From Zerene cesonia (Eukaryota > Arthropoda > Insecta > Lepidoptera > Pieridae), in contig NC_052115.1 of the NCBI RefSeq assembly GCF_012273895.1, forward strand, positions 8,301,183-8,365,182: a stretch of 64,000 bases of DNA, written 5' to 3'. Positions 35,501 through 47,325 of the stretch are shown piece by piece; the first letter of the stretch is position 1, and each line of letters opens with the position of its first letter. The notes under the pieces are model-generated. The model worked only from the letters and a program-made list of their open reading frames with translations. It was not told the DNA's origin and made no database searches. The position numbers and the translations under genes were made by a program.

Positions 35501-38500
35501 ATATACTGGCCACAGCACGCCCGCGGGGGCTTACCTCAGAGCTCATGGAGCTCGCCGTGGTCCTCCGGCGGCGCCGCTCCGCGGAGCCCCGCCGCTCGGG
35601 GGTCACGCCCCCGGTGGGGGTACTGAAATGGTTCTCATCGAACGTCAGAGACTCCGCCGACTCGTCGCCCGTCTCATCGCTCCTCTCCCTCCCCCCTCCC
35701 GCTCCCCCGTCCGCCGCGTCTATCTCTCGCTGCGTCTCCTCCGGACTAGTTATAATGATCTCGTCGACCGCCGGCCGCAACTCTATTTCTATGGTGTCCG
35801 TGTCTGAATTATTGTCTTGGCTGCTGTTTGGAGACACGTTGTCGTTATCGTTTTCGTTATCGTTATCGTTATCGTTGTCGACGACCTCGATGCTGTCGCT
35901 GGACGCTTGAGCTTTAAGAGCTAGTTGGGGCGCTCCGTTAGCTCGTTCCCTTTGTTCCGTCGCGCTTTCGCTCGTTTCGTTCGCGCAGACTACGTCTTCC
36001 TCTTCGTTTCTATCATCCCTTACATTAGTATCACAGTCATTAGTAGAATTAGGCACTGATTCGGTCCGCTCCGCCGCATCCGGCGTGCGAGCCGGCGTGG
36101 AGAAGGGCGTGGCTTCCGCGCTCTCGTCTCTCGCGTCATTCGTCTCGACACTATCCTCAGCGGTCGCCTCACTAGAGTCGGCTGCGCTTTCCGCTGGCCT
36201 ATCGTTCGTTTCCTCCTGTCGGAGATTTAGAATTGACACTAACATTACGTTACATTTCATTTTGGGTAATGGAATAACAGATATAATTTGAATTGACAAG
36301 TGTAACCACTGAATTTTTAAAGAATATAATATACATTATGACAGTAATCATATGTTTATAGTGCCGCAGTATTGTCTATGACATGTGGGGACATCACAAT
36401 GAATGTCTATGCTACCCGGTGTTACTTAGCGACCTTCAGTATTAGCGTGTTTGTATCGTCATCACCTCAATCGACATCGAAATAGAACCGCGATTGAAGT
36501 GATGACACCAGTCGCACCCTGCAAGTGAAATTAGAGTGATTCCCTGTGAACTGTCAAAACTGTGCTCTTTGTGTTAGGATTTAAGGTGGAAAATAGTCCA
36601 GGATATAAATATAAACAAGCAACTCGAAGAACACAATATTTGACGTCATGAAATGATGTTACGTTGAATGAAACACAGTTCCTTCCTCCGAACCCAGCAA
36701 AGGCCATGCTGCGAAGTTTCTAAAAACATAAAAATAGACGTTTAAACATAGACGTAAAGTTTCAACGAGACAGACAATACTTATGAATGATTCAAAAAAG
36801 ATCTCAAATAGACGCCATTTTAGAAGTTTGAGAACATGATATACTGTATGAATAATAAATACGTCTTGCAATATTTCGCAACGGAATTTTACAATGCAAC
36901 TTCTAAAATGACATCTTATGCATAAGCATGAAACCTTTTTTATTGATCATAATTTAAGATAGAGGCCGTTAAGAAAAGAAAAATATTTAAAGAAAACTAA
37001 AATTCAGAACTTAACCAATCGCCTTGAATCACTTATTTCTTTTAGATTTTAAATACGTCTAAACATGCATATAAATAAATTAATTTCCATGCAACATGCA
37101 TATTACACAATCCACGATAATTATTATTAATATGACACTTTCGTTTTATTTTACTAAACCGAACTTGATAAAATTTTAAGTGACAAGTAATTTAATTGTT
37201 TTTTTAATCCATTTTTTAAGACCATAACAGACCCGAAACAACATTCATTGACATATTTGTAAAAAATACACCAAAGCTATTCTTTCTCTGTTTATGAGCA
37301 TGATTTATTTACAATAGTTTTAAATTGTTATATATTTATTAACAATACAACATGCATTATTCATTATGTCATAATTTTTACCCTATGAAAGGTTACTATT
37401 AGTTTTATAGTAACAAACAATCAATTTAACACATTTTGCTAAATGATCGATACGAAGCGAAGGCGGGAGAGATATTAAATAAGACAATTAACATAAACTA
37501 TGGAACGTACTAAAAGCCGCGTAAGCATTATGATCCGCCTCGAAGGACCTTTTTTCGAATAATCGTTCAAAGTTTAAAATTTCGCATTAATGACTGCGAT
37601 TTCAACACTTATCCATAAAAGCGATTATTTAAATAATAAAAAAAACTTGTTAATAACGAATAAAAACTACTACGATTAAAATTTAACAGATCTATATCTC
37701 TAAATATGTTTAGTTCAACAAGTTCAACAAGACATCTTACTACACCAAAGCCCACGTAACATGCGCTGATAAACAGACAGACAGACAGACAGACAAAACG
37801 AGACGTACGTGTGTCTGCGTGTTCGACTGGTTGTGCTCGTCGTCGGCCGAGATGTGGAAACGACGTTGGAACTCGGTCGCAGCCGTTTCCATCCGCTCGG
37901 CCTGAGACTCCGTGCTCATATTGCGTCTGCGGATCGGGAATAGAATAATAGAAAATCAATAATTTTTTTTATGCCAGAGTGGATATTTGAGCTGGTGGTT
38001 CGCGATGGTAAGCGACCACCACCACTCATTGACATTTACAAAGCTATTTTATTAGCGCTTTTGAAAATGCGTGCCTGTTATGCTATAAAATCCTAATGTC
38101 CGATTCTAGAAGTCTAATTGTATAAACAAATGTTCAAGCTAGAGATTATGAACATCATACAAATACATTAAAAATTTCTCATCTATTAACTATGATTTAA
38201 AACGAAATACTCACGTGAAAGCGAGCGAAGGCCGCTCCCATTGCGTGGACCGCGCCACGTGGTTCACGTAATACGTGCGCCCGTTCGCGTCCTGCCGCTC
38301 CTCCCAGCCGGGCGGCAGCGGGTCCCCCCCTATCGTCTGTTGACAATACACCACCTATTTAATGACTAGAGCTATTTCGATACATATATGTACACGATTT
38401 TTTATTCCCGCCATTTAAAGTGATTTCCCCCCCCCCTCCCCCTTTTCCCATCGCCTGTTAACAATACTTTTGCACAAAGTAGATAGATTAAAAGCGCCAC

Positions 38501-41500
38501 CTTGAGATGTGGCTAATTAGCTAGAATAACCTTCAGTTTAATAATTACATTCGTCTCTTTTTCGCTCACGATTTCGAATCATGCCATCTTACTTTACCGT
38601 CTATTCGTAATGTAGTGTGATATAGTAACATAAATAAATGCATTTATGTGTGCGTTAGTGTGCCGTTTTTAAATCTAAAACTGTGTTAGTACCCTGTATG
38701 CGCATTTTTACTTATAACATTGAGTTTTTTTGCACTAAAAATTCGTGTTTATGTCCCATGTTTGTAACCCGGTCGTAGCGATATAATATAGGGTACAACC
38801 TATCTCAATGACTTTAAACTATTAACTATATGTTAGGCTAGTTGACTTTGTCGTCTATAGGAAGGATTATGCGCTGGTCTGCTAGTATATACATAAAAAA
38901 ATTCAACTTCACCATTCGAGTCTCTGCACAGACATAAGCCAGATAGAATGCCTTTATTCATCAGATAGTTTTTATCAAATTTGGTATTACATTACATATT
39001 GGGTCATATAAAAGGAAGAACGTAATAAGAAGATGATTAAAATCCTACTAATTATAAACGCGATAGTTTGGATGGATGTATGGATGTTATTCTTTCACGC
39101 AAAACAGCTTATCGTATCTGTATTAAATTTGGCACAGAGACAGATTGTAGTCTGGATTAGCACATAGGCTACCTTTTACCCGGATACCGCGCAAGTCTCG
39201 CCAGGGGTTACAGTACGCGAGGGTGTTTAAAACATCCAAATATACCACCTCTGAATTGTCAGAACTCGACCAAATTTAAATGGGACCACATGGCAGGCGC
39301 CAGCTCTTAAACACAAAAAGAAACAAAAAAATCGGTTCACCCAGTCGATATGAGGTAACAAACCCACTTAAAGAACAACACAACACCAAATTGAAATCCT
39401 CGTCCTTTTTTTGAAGTTCGTTGAAAATAAAGATAAAATGATATGTTTGAGGGGTTATATACACTATAGGCACCAATATAGGATATTTTTTATTACTATT
39501 ACAATAATATTCATGAAAACTCAACAACCGCTTCATAAACCAACATTATCTGCATATTAAATTATCATTTTTAAATATCCCGCAATTTATGTACAGAATT
39601 ACATATTGTCCTATATAATAATCCTTATATGAAAATTAAACGTAAACATCCACCACAAATAGCTTGCCGTCTCGCTCCCACTTAACAAAAATCACTAATG
39701 TGCAAGCTAGAGGCACCATTTACACCTTTATTTCGAGATATTTATTTTTAAATTTTACTAGCGAGTGATTTTCATTATTAAAGCATGCATTTAAATACCG
39801 ACACCATATTTTTTTTTCTTTTGATAATTTCAATACCCTTCTTCCAACTATCCATCCATCGTATAACACTTTGGATAGTCAGACAGACAGGCCTATGCAT
39901 TTTGTCTGTTAGTGTGTATGTGATAATAATGAAAAATATAACGTACAAAGGGCAATTGCGTTGCGTCGACTACTACCCAGTCATCCTCCCCGGTCAAAGT
40001 TGGTACAGTGCCCGCGAACACCTACGTCAAAACCTAGGCTTTACTAGCGCAGATCATTGTTAGTCACTGTTACTTATCACCGTTATTTAATTATAAAAAT
40101 CACTGTTACATGTTAGTTATTATCACTGTTATTTGGTGATGAACAATAACCACTGTTACCTACTGGTTTTTATCACGGTTATTAATTAATCAACCCTCGG
40201 GACTAGATGGTTAAATCCAAACAGATTATGCTACCTTCATTCCCCTTAACGTGAAACGATTTTATATACCCATACGTCCGCTAAATTCAATCAAAATCGG
40301 TCCAGTGTTTCTGAGCGTCGAGAACAAACATCAGAATTCGATGTATGTATGCGTAACATGCTTAGAAGGACTATAAGTTCAATAGTATCTAGATTATTAT
40401 TAAATATCAGTACATAAAGTAATCAATAACAATGTGCATCTTAGTCTATATTAATATATATAGTACAACGTTTTTTTATTACATAATTAAGTAAAATATA
40501 AACAGGGTGATAACGCATCTATCCAAGAATACTATACCAAAAACAGATTTATAAAATTCTTTTAAATAGAGTCTTACCACCAGAAAGAGTGACAGTCATA
40601 AGAGTGGTGATAAGGGAGTAGTTTTTTTTTTTCTTCGATTCTTTTTTATTGATTTTTCGAAATAGTCGAATATCTCTAATAATATACCAAAAGTGTTTTA
40701 GTAATTATAAAATGAATGTTTCTCAATTCAAGCTGTTTATAACCGATATTTTTTAAAGGATATAGATAATTAAACGGTGGAATTATATGTTGTTCAATAT
40801 TAAGAGATATTTTTTTTTTATATTTTTTGTGTGAAACTGATTTCTATGTGTTTTATTTTCTCATGCGAAATACCGGGACGGCATCTGAGAAACGGTACAT
40901 GATTTAATTAATTTACTAGTTGTTATATTTTAAAACATGTATTAGTAACATCTATGTAAGTCTGTGACGTTTTTGAAACCTATTACCTAATATTAACATA
41001 CATACAAAATGGATAATATAGATTATAATCCTTTTTTATCATATTGCTGTATACCGACTATGTAATTATAACATAATTAATTCATTCGTAAACGGTTATT
41101 CCTCCCCACCCTTTTTCTAAATTTGCAAGTATACGGTTTTCATTATATATAGGTAAATACAGAACAATATTTTTATTTATTCATTCAAACGTAATTTCTG
41201 GGTATTGTTGAACGTATTTCCCTTTTTCATTGAATAATTTTTTCGTCTATTTGTGTGTTAATCTATCTCATGGAGCGATATTTCTTTCTCACTCTTAAAC
41301 AAACGACGTGTAATATTATTTTGTTTATTATTATTATTATCTCTTATCATATTTTTCTCTTTTATTTTTTTTAACGTAAATGAAATCCCTCTCCCCTTTA
41401 TGTAACTTTTTTCACACCCCTCCCCCCTCACTCCCCCCCCCCACTCACCGGCTGCACGTGCCCCACCTGCGGCGGGCTCTCGACCATCTCCCAGCCGTCG

Positions 41501-44500
41501 GGCGGCGCGGGCGGGGCGGGGTGCGCGGGCTGCGCGGGCGCATCCGCGTCGCGCTCGCCGACGCGCCCCACCAGCGCGTGGTACACCTCGATATAGCCGC
41601 GCACGCGGGAACGCGCGCTGGAACGTGCGTGCGTGCATTTGTAATGATGCTATTGAATGAAATGTTGCCATATCGTTTTTTTATATGTTTATATCTTTTT
41701 GCAACAGATATCACATTATGTACAATATGTGTAATAACACTAGATCCAAACATTCGAAGGTACAAAAAATCCCCATCTAGAAGAAAATCAATAAAATTGT
41801 CCAAAACTTTTTTAAAATATCAACTCTCATTCCAACAATCGCGTCAAAGGGTAAGTTCTGCCATTTAATTACCTCCTACCAAAATTGTAGAGCATCAAAT
41901 TATCTATAAAAAGGTTTGAGTCCTGTATTCCTATAATATACTAAAAAATTTACCAATGACATAGCTGTGTTTAGGGAACTCATTAACTTTTCATACTCGT
42001 ATACTTTTGGACATATTTTTGAAAAAGTGAGTTTACAAAAAAACTGCACAATAAAAACAAATTATCCATTTAACATCTGAGCTTAATAATATCACATCAA
42101 ACTTACGCATAGTCCAATAAATACTTAAGCCACAAAATCCACACAAAAATCACTTACACGCAACAAAAATAGCGAACTTGTCGGTTATTTTCGAATAAAT
42201 AATCACCAAATAAACAAAACGTGCATACACGTCCCGTCATACCAGAGACGTTAAGCGTGCGGAAACTGAAAATAAAATCGCAAATTAAAGCGCGCTTCTG
42301 ACTTATAGGGGAGTAGATGGATCGGTTTGCATAACGTTTGCGGGAACTTCCACCTTATACCTAAGAGATAGAGTTCATTTTTAATAAGTAGTTTCGAGAA
42401 ATGTAACATAGAAATTTAATACATCTAATCATTTCTGTAGCAAATCCTACAATTACTATTAAAAATGAACGACCAAGATTAAATATAAATTTACTAAAAA
42501 GTAAATTTCGTTCGATACTTTTCTTTATCAAACTTCAACTCACTGGTTGCTGCATTCGACTCCTGCTATATATAAGCACCATTATCCACCATCAATCCAC
42601 TCCCCTCGCAGAGGCGCGCAGCTCGGCCATGCGCTACTTACACAGACCTGCGCGGGCGCAGTGGGTACTTAGTGACGGGCGGGCGGGCGCTCGCCGCGCT
42701 CTCGTACGGCGCGTTCGCCAGCGGCACCTCCACCATGCCGAGGAAGTCGTCGCGCGTGAGACGGTTCTCGTCGAACACCTGGATGAGCAGCTTCTGCTCT
42801 TGCGGCTTCACCTGGGAGACGTGAGCGGGCGGTGGTGGTCAATCACAAGTTCGTGTCGACCACAGAACAGATAAAAGGCGTTAGAAATGAGGCAGTCGTT
42901 ACTTTACTCCCACTATTTATTTTGATATTTACGTCCACTACCCATGCGTACGCGCATGATCAATACATAGAGGCTATATATAGCTATTGGTCCTCACACT
43001 AACGGAAACATATATAACTCACACACACGTAGTATACAATTTTTTTATCATACATGTTACGGCGACAACTTTTCAAATAAGATCGACACGCCTGTCCCGC
43101 CCACATAGGCCCTTTACTCCCTTTATCTGTTCTGTGATGTTAATTAGTCAAAACACAAATTAAGCAATAGATAGTCTTAACAAACTCTCTAGTTCACTCA
43201 TTTTAACAAACAAAGGTCACTTAAACAAGAACAAGATGTAAGTTTTTATGAAATACTAAAGATTACAATTTTAAATTTTCTTATAAATACGATAACAATA
43301 TTTTCAAACCAAAACTATTCGATAGATTTTTTTTTATTTTTGGAATAAAAACAAAACTCACCCGAAATACAAACTCCTGATTCCATACTGGGTTTAAAGT
43401 CTGAAATTAATTCAATTATTTAACATTAACGAAGGTCATCTCATACTAAATATATTGCTAATCCCTTTAAAAGGCTTACGAGTATTGAAAATGCATAATT
43501 TCTCAGCAAATGGTGACCTTGATAAAAAGATTAAATCATAGCTATCACTTATGTGGGGTCATTGAATACCAATTCAATTTGCTCTTGAATCTTCTGATGA
43601 TATCAAGACTATATTTTATATGTCGTCTTCGGCAAAGAAGCTGACGGGGCGACCCCACCAGCTTATCATCTAAGCGCTAACTTTTCGTTTTTTTAAATAG
43701 CCAATAAAAAACGTAGAAAAAATGCTGAAAATTATAGACAGACCAGCGCTTAAGCTCTGAGGCTCAATCTTGACTCAGTTATAGTGAAAAAGTGGGCTTA
43801 ATTTATTCGTCTATTACCCCAAAAAAATAACAACATTTATTTGCCATTCGAACCAGTAGTTCCGCGTGTGGCGTGTGCAAACAAACAAACAAACTCTTCA
43901 ACTTTATATAATTAGTGTAGCAGAGAAGAATGCGTTTAAATGATATTGCTTTGAAACAAAATATAATAGTTGAAGTATTATAACAACCCACTGAAAGCCT
44001 CGAAAAGGTACCTCTATTAAGCCTCGTTGCTTAAGCAAATGTTTTATAATCCAATTAGCCTGAAGTGATTATAAATTTACATATTAAGTACAGTAACCAT
44101 ATACTGTTTAGTTAGTAAATATTTTTAACCGATTGCGATGAAAAGAAAGTGATACCACTATATACAATCTTAGAGTATATGTAAGTGTGTTTATTTATTG
44201 GACACGTCGTTTAGTGTAAACGCTATTGGTTTATGATTTTCAGATTTTTATTATTTTCTTACACATTGTGTCGTGTGTGGTGAAATGAATAGATTTGATA
44301 TATATGTATGTATGTAAAAATGAATCCCTATTTCGATTGGTCATGCCATTACGCGTGAACGGCTGGACCGATTTCAAAAATTCTTTCACCATTAGAAAGC
44401 TGCAATTACACCTAGTGACATATGCTATATATGTAGTATGTACCACGGGTGAAACCGGCGCGAACAGCTTGTAATAAATTAAATAAAATACCATATTATG

Positions 44501-47325
44501 ACGTCACATTATACCTTCAAAATTAAGTATCTTCAAATATCGATTTACATATTATATTGTAGGATTTCAAGAATAGTATAATAATGCTTAATTTCACACA
44601 AAAGCAATTTTTCAATAATAAGGTACTTAAAACAATTACTTATAAAGAAGCTTCACATATTGCGTAGATCAATTTATTTTCAATTTAGAGGCGTCAAACA
44701 CATAATCTCCTTTTCATTGCACAATTGGGTAAACAGCATATAAATACTCACCCTCTTCTTAGTTTTCGTCAGGAAAGTTTCCAGTGTGACGTCACCGTCT
44801 GCTTTCTGCAGCTCGACGCGGACATATGGATCGCTGGAATATGAGAAACCATCAATATTAACTTAACAGTACCTTCTATTTTCGTAATATCAACTTAACA
44901 GTACCTTGTAATATCTAATAATAGAAACAACGCCCTTCTTCCATTCAGATTAAGGGTTTGGGGTTTTGTAAATCCTACTTTATCTCGTCCGAATAAGATT
45001 TAATTTATTTTACTAGACCAGACCATACTTGACCACCTCATTTGTCCATTAAATTTATCGTCTTTAATACGTTTACACCTTAATGTAGTATTGAGTTTGA
45101 ATTGATGTTCTTTTATTTCGACTAGAATTTTACAAACACATTCGATTACAGAATTAAGGGTACTCGAAAATAAACCACCGGCATATTTCCTGTATTTTTC
45201 ATACATTTTATATGGCCAACACACGCTACACACATCGCTCCCTACAAATAACTTGCGAGGCGGCGCTTGCGGCTGTCGAATGTAGCCCGTGTGTGGCGAC
45301 CCTAACCTCATTATTGAATAAGATTTTGTATATAATGTAATAATTACAAGAAATTTTAATACTCGCCAATATATGCCAATGCACGACAATACATGGCAAT
45401 ACATGACGCTAACCGTGATACAGTTGTCACTGTAACGCAATTTGCATTTCCGCGAGGTCAACGTCGGTGCGCTGAGGCACGGATCTCTCATCACATAAGC
45501 GTTTGTCGATATTGAAGCGTAACTAGGCGCTGACAAAATTATTGCGGTTGTATTTAATAAATTTTTATGTGGGAGTCGAGTATGCTTCGGCACGAAGTGG
45601 GCCAGCTCGCGCCGGGAAAGCATCACATCGCCACAGAAAACCAGCGTGAAATGGTAGCATGCTACTGCGTTCCGTACGGTGAAAGGGGGCACTACCTCTG
45701 CCAATGTTCATGGGCGGTGGTGTTCGCTTACCATCAGACGTACCACCCGTTCAAAGATAAAACAAAAATAATATTGTCGGTTTTATAGAAACTTATGATG
45801 TCCGATTGCTATGCTATGAATTACGATTCGCAGCGATTGCCACAGAAGCCTAGTCAAATAAATCTACATTAACATAATGAAGAGGCACAGTTGGTGAATT
45901 TGTGAGTTTGTGACGTTTTAGGGGGTCGACTACGAATTTAAAAACGCGTTTGCTAAAAGAGAGCCACGTTATCGGTTAGTGTAATATTTTATTTCGCTTC
46001 TATCCCTAGTTAACACGAGCCGGCCAAGCTGGAGCCGGTACGAGCGTTAAGTAATTAGATTATTTAAGTTTTTGAAGTATTTATCTATGGTATTAGCTGG
46101 CTGCCCTCACCTCGATATCGGAAAAAAAAACAAATAAAAAAGTTATCCATACTAATATCATAGAGCTGAAGAGTTTGTTTGTTTGTTTGTTTGTACTGGT
46201 CCGATTTGAAAAATTCTTTCAGTATTACATAGCTAGCCCATTTATTGAGGAAGGCTATATATGTACCTCGGGCGAAGCCGGGGCGGACCGCTAGTCACAA
46301 ATAAGGTGACTTTGAAATGATGGCACCATGTTTTTTACCATACAAGTATAAATAACCACACTTTTTAATTATTATGTAAAAGATACTAGATAACATGGAT
46401 AATACAAAATACCTTATCCGCTTATTTTATATTTAATTGCTTTCCTTATTTCCGAGTTCAAACCGGTTTCGTTATATCGACAGTTACATTGTTAATTAAA
46501 AACGTATTAACCAGCTTTGCTGTGTCACCGATTCAAAATTGTACACGACTTTTACATGTGATATCCGCTTTCACTCATCCTATTAATATTATAAACGCAA
46601 AAGGATGGATGTATGGATGTTTGATGTCACGCGAAAACAGCTTATTGTATCTGTATGAAATTTGGTACAGATATAGATTATAGTCTGGAATAGAGAAAGG
46701 CTTTAACAGTGCCACCATCTCATCATAGAAAACGGCGAAACATTTTACTAATATTTTTTTCATGGCAGAGCATTCTTTTCATCCTTTATTCGAACCGCAA
46801 GGGATTGGAACATGCTTCCTGAGTCTGTGTTCCCCGACGAGTACAATCTGGGAGTGTGAAATTTTGAAAGATTTTACACCAATGCTATAAAACTAAACAT
46901 TAAATACAATCTGGGGGTCTTCAAGAGAAGAGTGAACAGTTACCTTCTAGGGAAGCGCACTTCATTTTAGACCACATCTCAGCTTACCATCAGGCGAGAT
47001 CGTGGTCAAGCGCTTCCCTATCACGAAATAAAAAAAAATAAAAAAGCAAAGGGGCAGGTGGGCCATCCAGATGTTAAGTGGCCACCACTGACCAAAAACA
47101 CTTCTAACACTGGTGCTGTTACTTTACCAGCCTTTTAATATTTTAACTAATATAACGCGGAAGGAAGTTCGTCACAGTAATCACAATGAACTGTATTTAT
47201 GAAAGCATAGTTACTTTAATAGGGTAATTGTGTAAGGTCACTCACCTAGCACCGAAAATGTCTTTTTTGGCCAAAGAATATGCTCCTATTATCTTCAACC
47301 GAAGCAGGAAGCTATTCTCGTCCGT
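26565..47325 (-). CDS. Nedd4: NEDD4-type HECT E3 ubiquitin-protein ligase, 19 coding exons, 5' end missing
   Basis: C2-WW-HECT ubiquitin ligase that binds PY-motif membrane proteins and ubiquitinates them for endocytosis. Exons: 47325-47246, 44833-44752, 43400-43362, 42811-42642, 41617-41449, 38336-38215, 37926-37809, 36215-35535, 34232-34151, 33483-33385, 33012-32848, 32485-32361, 32125-31984, 30478-30269, 29151-29045, 28501-28368, 27987-27759, 27125-26956, 26667-26565. Phases agree throughout (1,008 aa plus stop). C2 domain lies at about residues 1-130 (KIIGAYSLAKKDIFGASDPY, VFDENRLTRDDFLG). WW1 is at 185-218, WW2 516-547, WW3 583-616; three WW domains match Drosophila Nedd4 as I recall it. 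An acidic linker fills 261-487. HECT runs from about 645 to the end (DYGGLAREWFF, GTSRVPMNGF) with catalytic Cys975 in AHTCFNR. The 1-kb N gap falls in an intron and removes no coding sequence. The first coding exon was not found. Exon 4 could instead end 5 nt earlier, at a weaker donor (same phase). Confidence 0.93.
27261..27688 (+). mobile_element. tRNA-derived SINE (family 4), two overlapping or nested copies
   Basis: TGCAATAAATTAATTGATTT (27290s) starts one degenerate copy and GTGCAGGAAATAAATGGATT (27451 on) a second, complete through CCCAGCAGTAAGAACATATA. In the Nedd4 intron between exons 17 and 18. Confidence 0.6.
29320..29470 (-). mobile_element. tRNA-like SINE (family 5)
   Basis: Reverse orientation. 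Head: GGATCACGGGTGGCCGAGAG, B box GGTTCGAATCC, closing CTCGTGATC. Body: TCTATTCTTTCAAAATTTCT and GCATTTCAATGCTATAAAAC. Nedd4 intron 15 (between exons 14 and 15). Confidence 0.75.
29610..29818. mobile_element. Two head-to-head tRNA-like SINEs (family 5) forming an inverted repeat
   Basis: 29610-29698 is the body in minus orientation (GCATTGAAATGCTTTATAAA ... TTGATCACGAGGCAGG); 29711-29818 is a nearly complete head plus body start in plus orientation (GGTTCGAATCCTGCCTCGTG). Between them GATCACGAGGCAG is repeated directly (29694-29706, 29707-29719). Confidence 0.65.
30832..31831. other. Assembly gap, 1,000 N
   Basis: Round-number gap inside a Nedd4 intron. The exons on either side join in phase (G|AC giving Asp of LDYGG), so no coding sequence is lost. 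Confidence 0.95.
33800..34068 (+). mobile_element. A-tailed retroposon family 3 in a Nedd4 intron
   Basis: GTGTGAGTCGAGTAGGCTTC to CCGCTAAGACATAAAAA, with an internal deletion in the CCCACAGAAAACC region. Confidence 0.7.
34574..34612. repeat. GC-rich hairpin, perfect 14-bp stem
   Basis: CCCCGTCCCCCTAA (34574-34587) pairs with 34599-34612. The 11-nt loop CACAAATTGTA can pair further (ACAA/TTGT). It lies in the Nedd4 intron between exons 8 and 9 and stands out in A/T-rich surroundings. Confidence 0.75.
35535..36215 (-). other. Nedd4 exon 8: 681-nt symmetric (phase 0-0) exon encoding a 227-aa acidic linker between WW1 and WW2
   Basis: The exon encodes Asp/Glu/Asn/Ser/Thr-rich low-complexity sequence with no recognised fold, including an (Asn-Asp)n tract from a GATAAC-type hexanucleotide repeat and a basic stretch (RRGSAERRRRRT) near its end. 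Acceptor (CGACAG) and donor (GAG|GTAAGC) are good. Both flanking junctions are phase 0, so joining exon 7 (ends 37809) directly to exon 9 (starts 34232) keeps frame. This is what a cassette exon looks like; from memory, Drosophila Nedd4 has long and short isoforms differing partly in the middle region. Skipping is inferred, not shown. Confidence 0.7.
35839..35880 (-). repeat. Coding hexanucleotide repeat (GATAAC)n in Nedd4 exon 8
   Basis: Six to seven GATAAC/GACAAC units encode an Asp-Asn tract with one Glu interruption. In-frame length change would be tolerated. Confidence 0.75.
36458..36506. repeat. Inverted repeat, 15 of 16 bp, in a Nedd4 intron
   Basis: GTCATCACCTCAATCG (36458-36473) against 36491-36506 with one mismatch and a 17-nt spacer, 243 nt upstream (in Nedd4 sense) of the acidic exon. 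Confidence 0.6.
39042..39210 (-). mobile_element. Short retroposon related to family 1
   Basis: Shares the ATCCTACTAATTATAAACGCG end and TTTCACGCAAAACAGC block, but the middle (TTGGCACAGAGACAGATTGT, CACATAGGCTACCTTTTACC) is a different subfamily, also seen at 46580-46690 and 33250-33360. Nedd4 intron. Confidence 0.55.
44330..44472 (-). mobile_element. Diverged family-2-like retroposon
   Basis: Shares GGACCGATTTCAAAAATTCT and GTACCACGGGTGAAACCGGC blocks, but the ends differ. Nedd4 intron. Confidence 0.4.
45567..45752 (+). mobile_element. A-tailed retroposon family 3 with internal deletion
   Basis: ATGTGGGAGTCGAGTATGCT head joined almost directly to CACTACCTCTGCCAATGTTC; about 120 nt of the usual body is missing. 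Nedd4 intron 1. Confidence 0.65.
46150..46295 (-). mobile_element. Short retroposon family 2
   Basis: ACTAATATCATAGAGCTGAA, repeated GTTTGTTTGTTTGTTTG, and end GGCGAAGCCGGGGCGGACCG-CTAGT. Confidence 0.75.
46575..46695 (-). mobile_element. Truncated short retroposon, family-1-related
   Basis: ATCCTATTAATATTATAAAC end, CGCGAAAACAGCTTATTGTA and TATAGATTATAGTCTGGA block. The other end is missing. Nedd4 intron 1. Confidence 0.5.
46775..47035 (+). mobile_element. Non-LTR retrotransposon (LINE) 3' end, decayed
   Basis: With frameshifts it reads fragments typical of LINE ORF2 C-termini (LPESVFPDEYNLGV, FKRRVNSYLLGKRTS), then a short 3' UTR with CAGCTTACCATCAGGCG and an A-rich tail. Nedd4 intron 1. 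Confidence 0.65.

Noticed and set aside
35469..35910. Plus-strand ORFs opposite the acidic Nedd4 exon
   Set aside because: Antisense shadows of a GC-rich exon that has splice sites and in-phase neighbours on the minus strand.
45000..45704. 234-aa minus ORF
   Set aside because: Its N-terminal part is the complement of a family 3 retroposon (45567-45752); the rest has no motif and lies in a Nedd4 intron.
26565..47325. HECT gene as Su(dx)/ITCH or Smurf instead of Nedd4
   Set aside because: C2 motif VFDENRLTRDDFLG, three WW domains and the HECT ending GFAGVD fit Nedd4; Su(dx) carries four WW domains and Smurf two or three with different HECT motifs.
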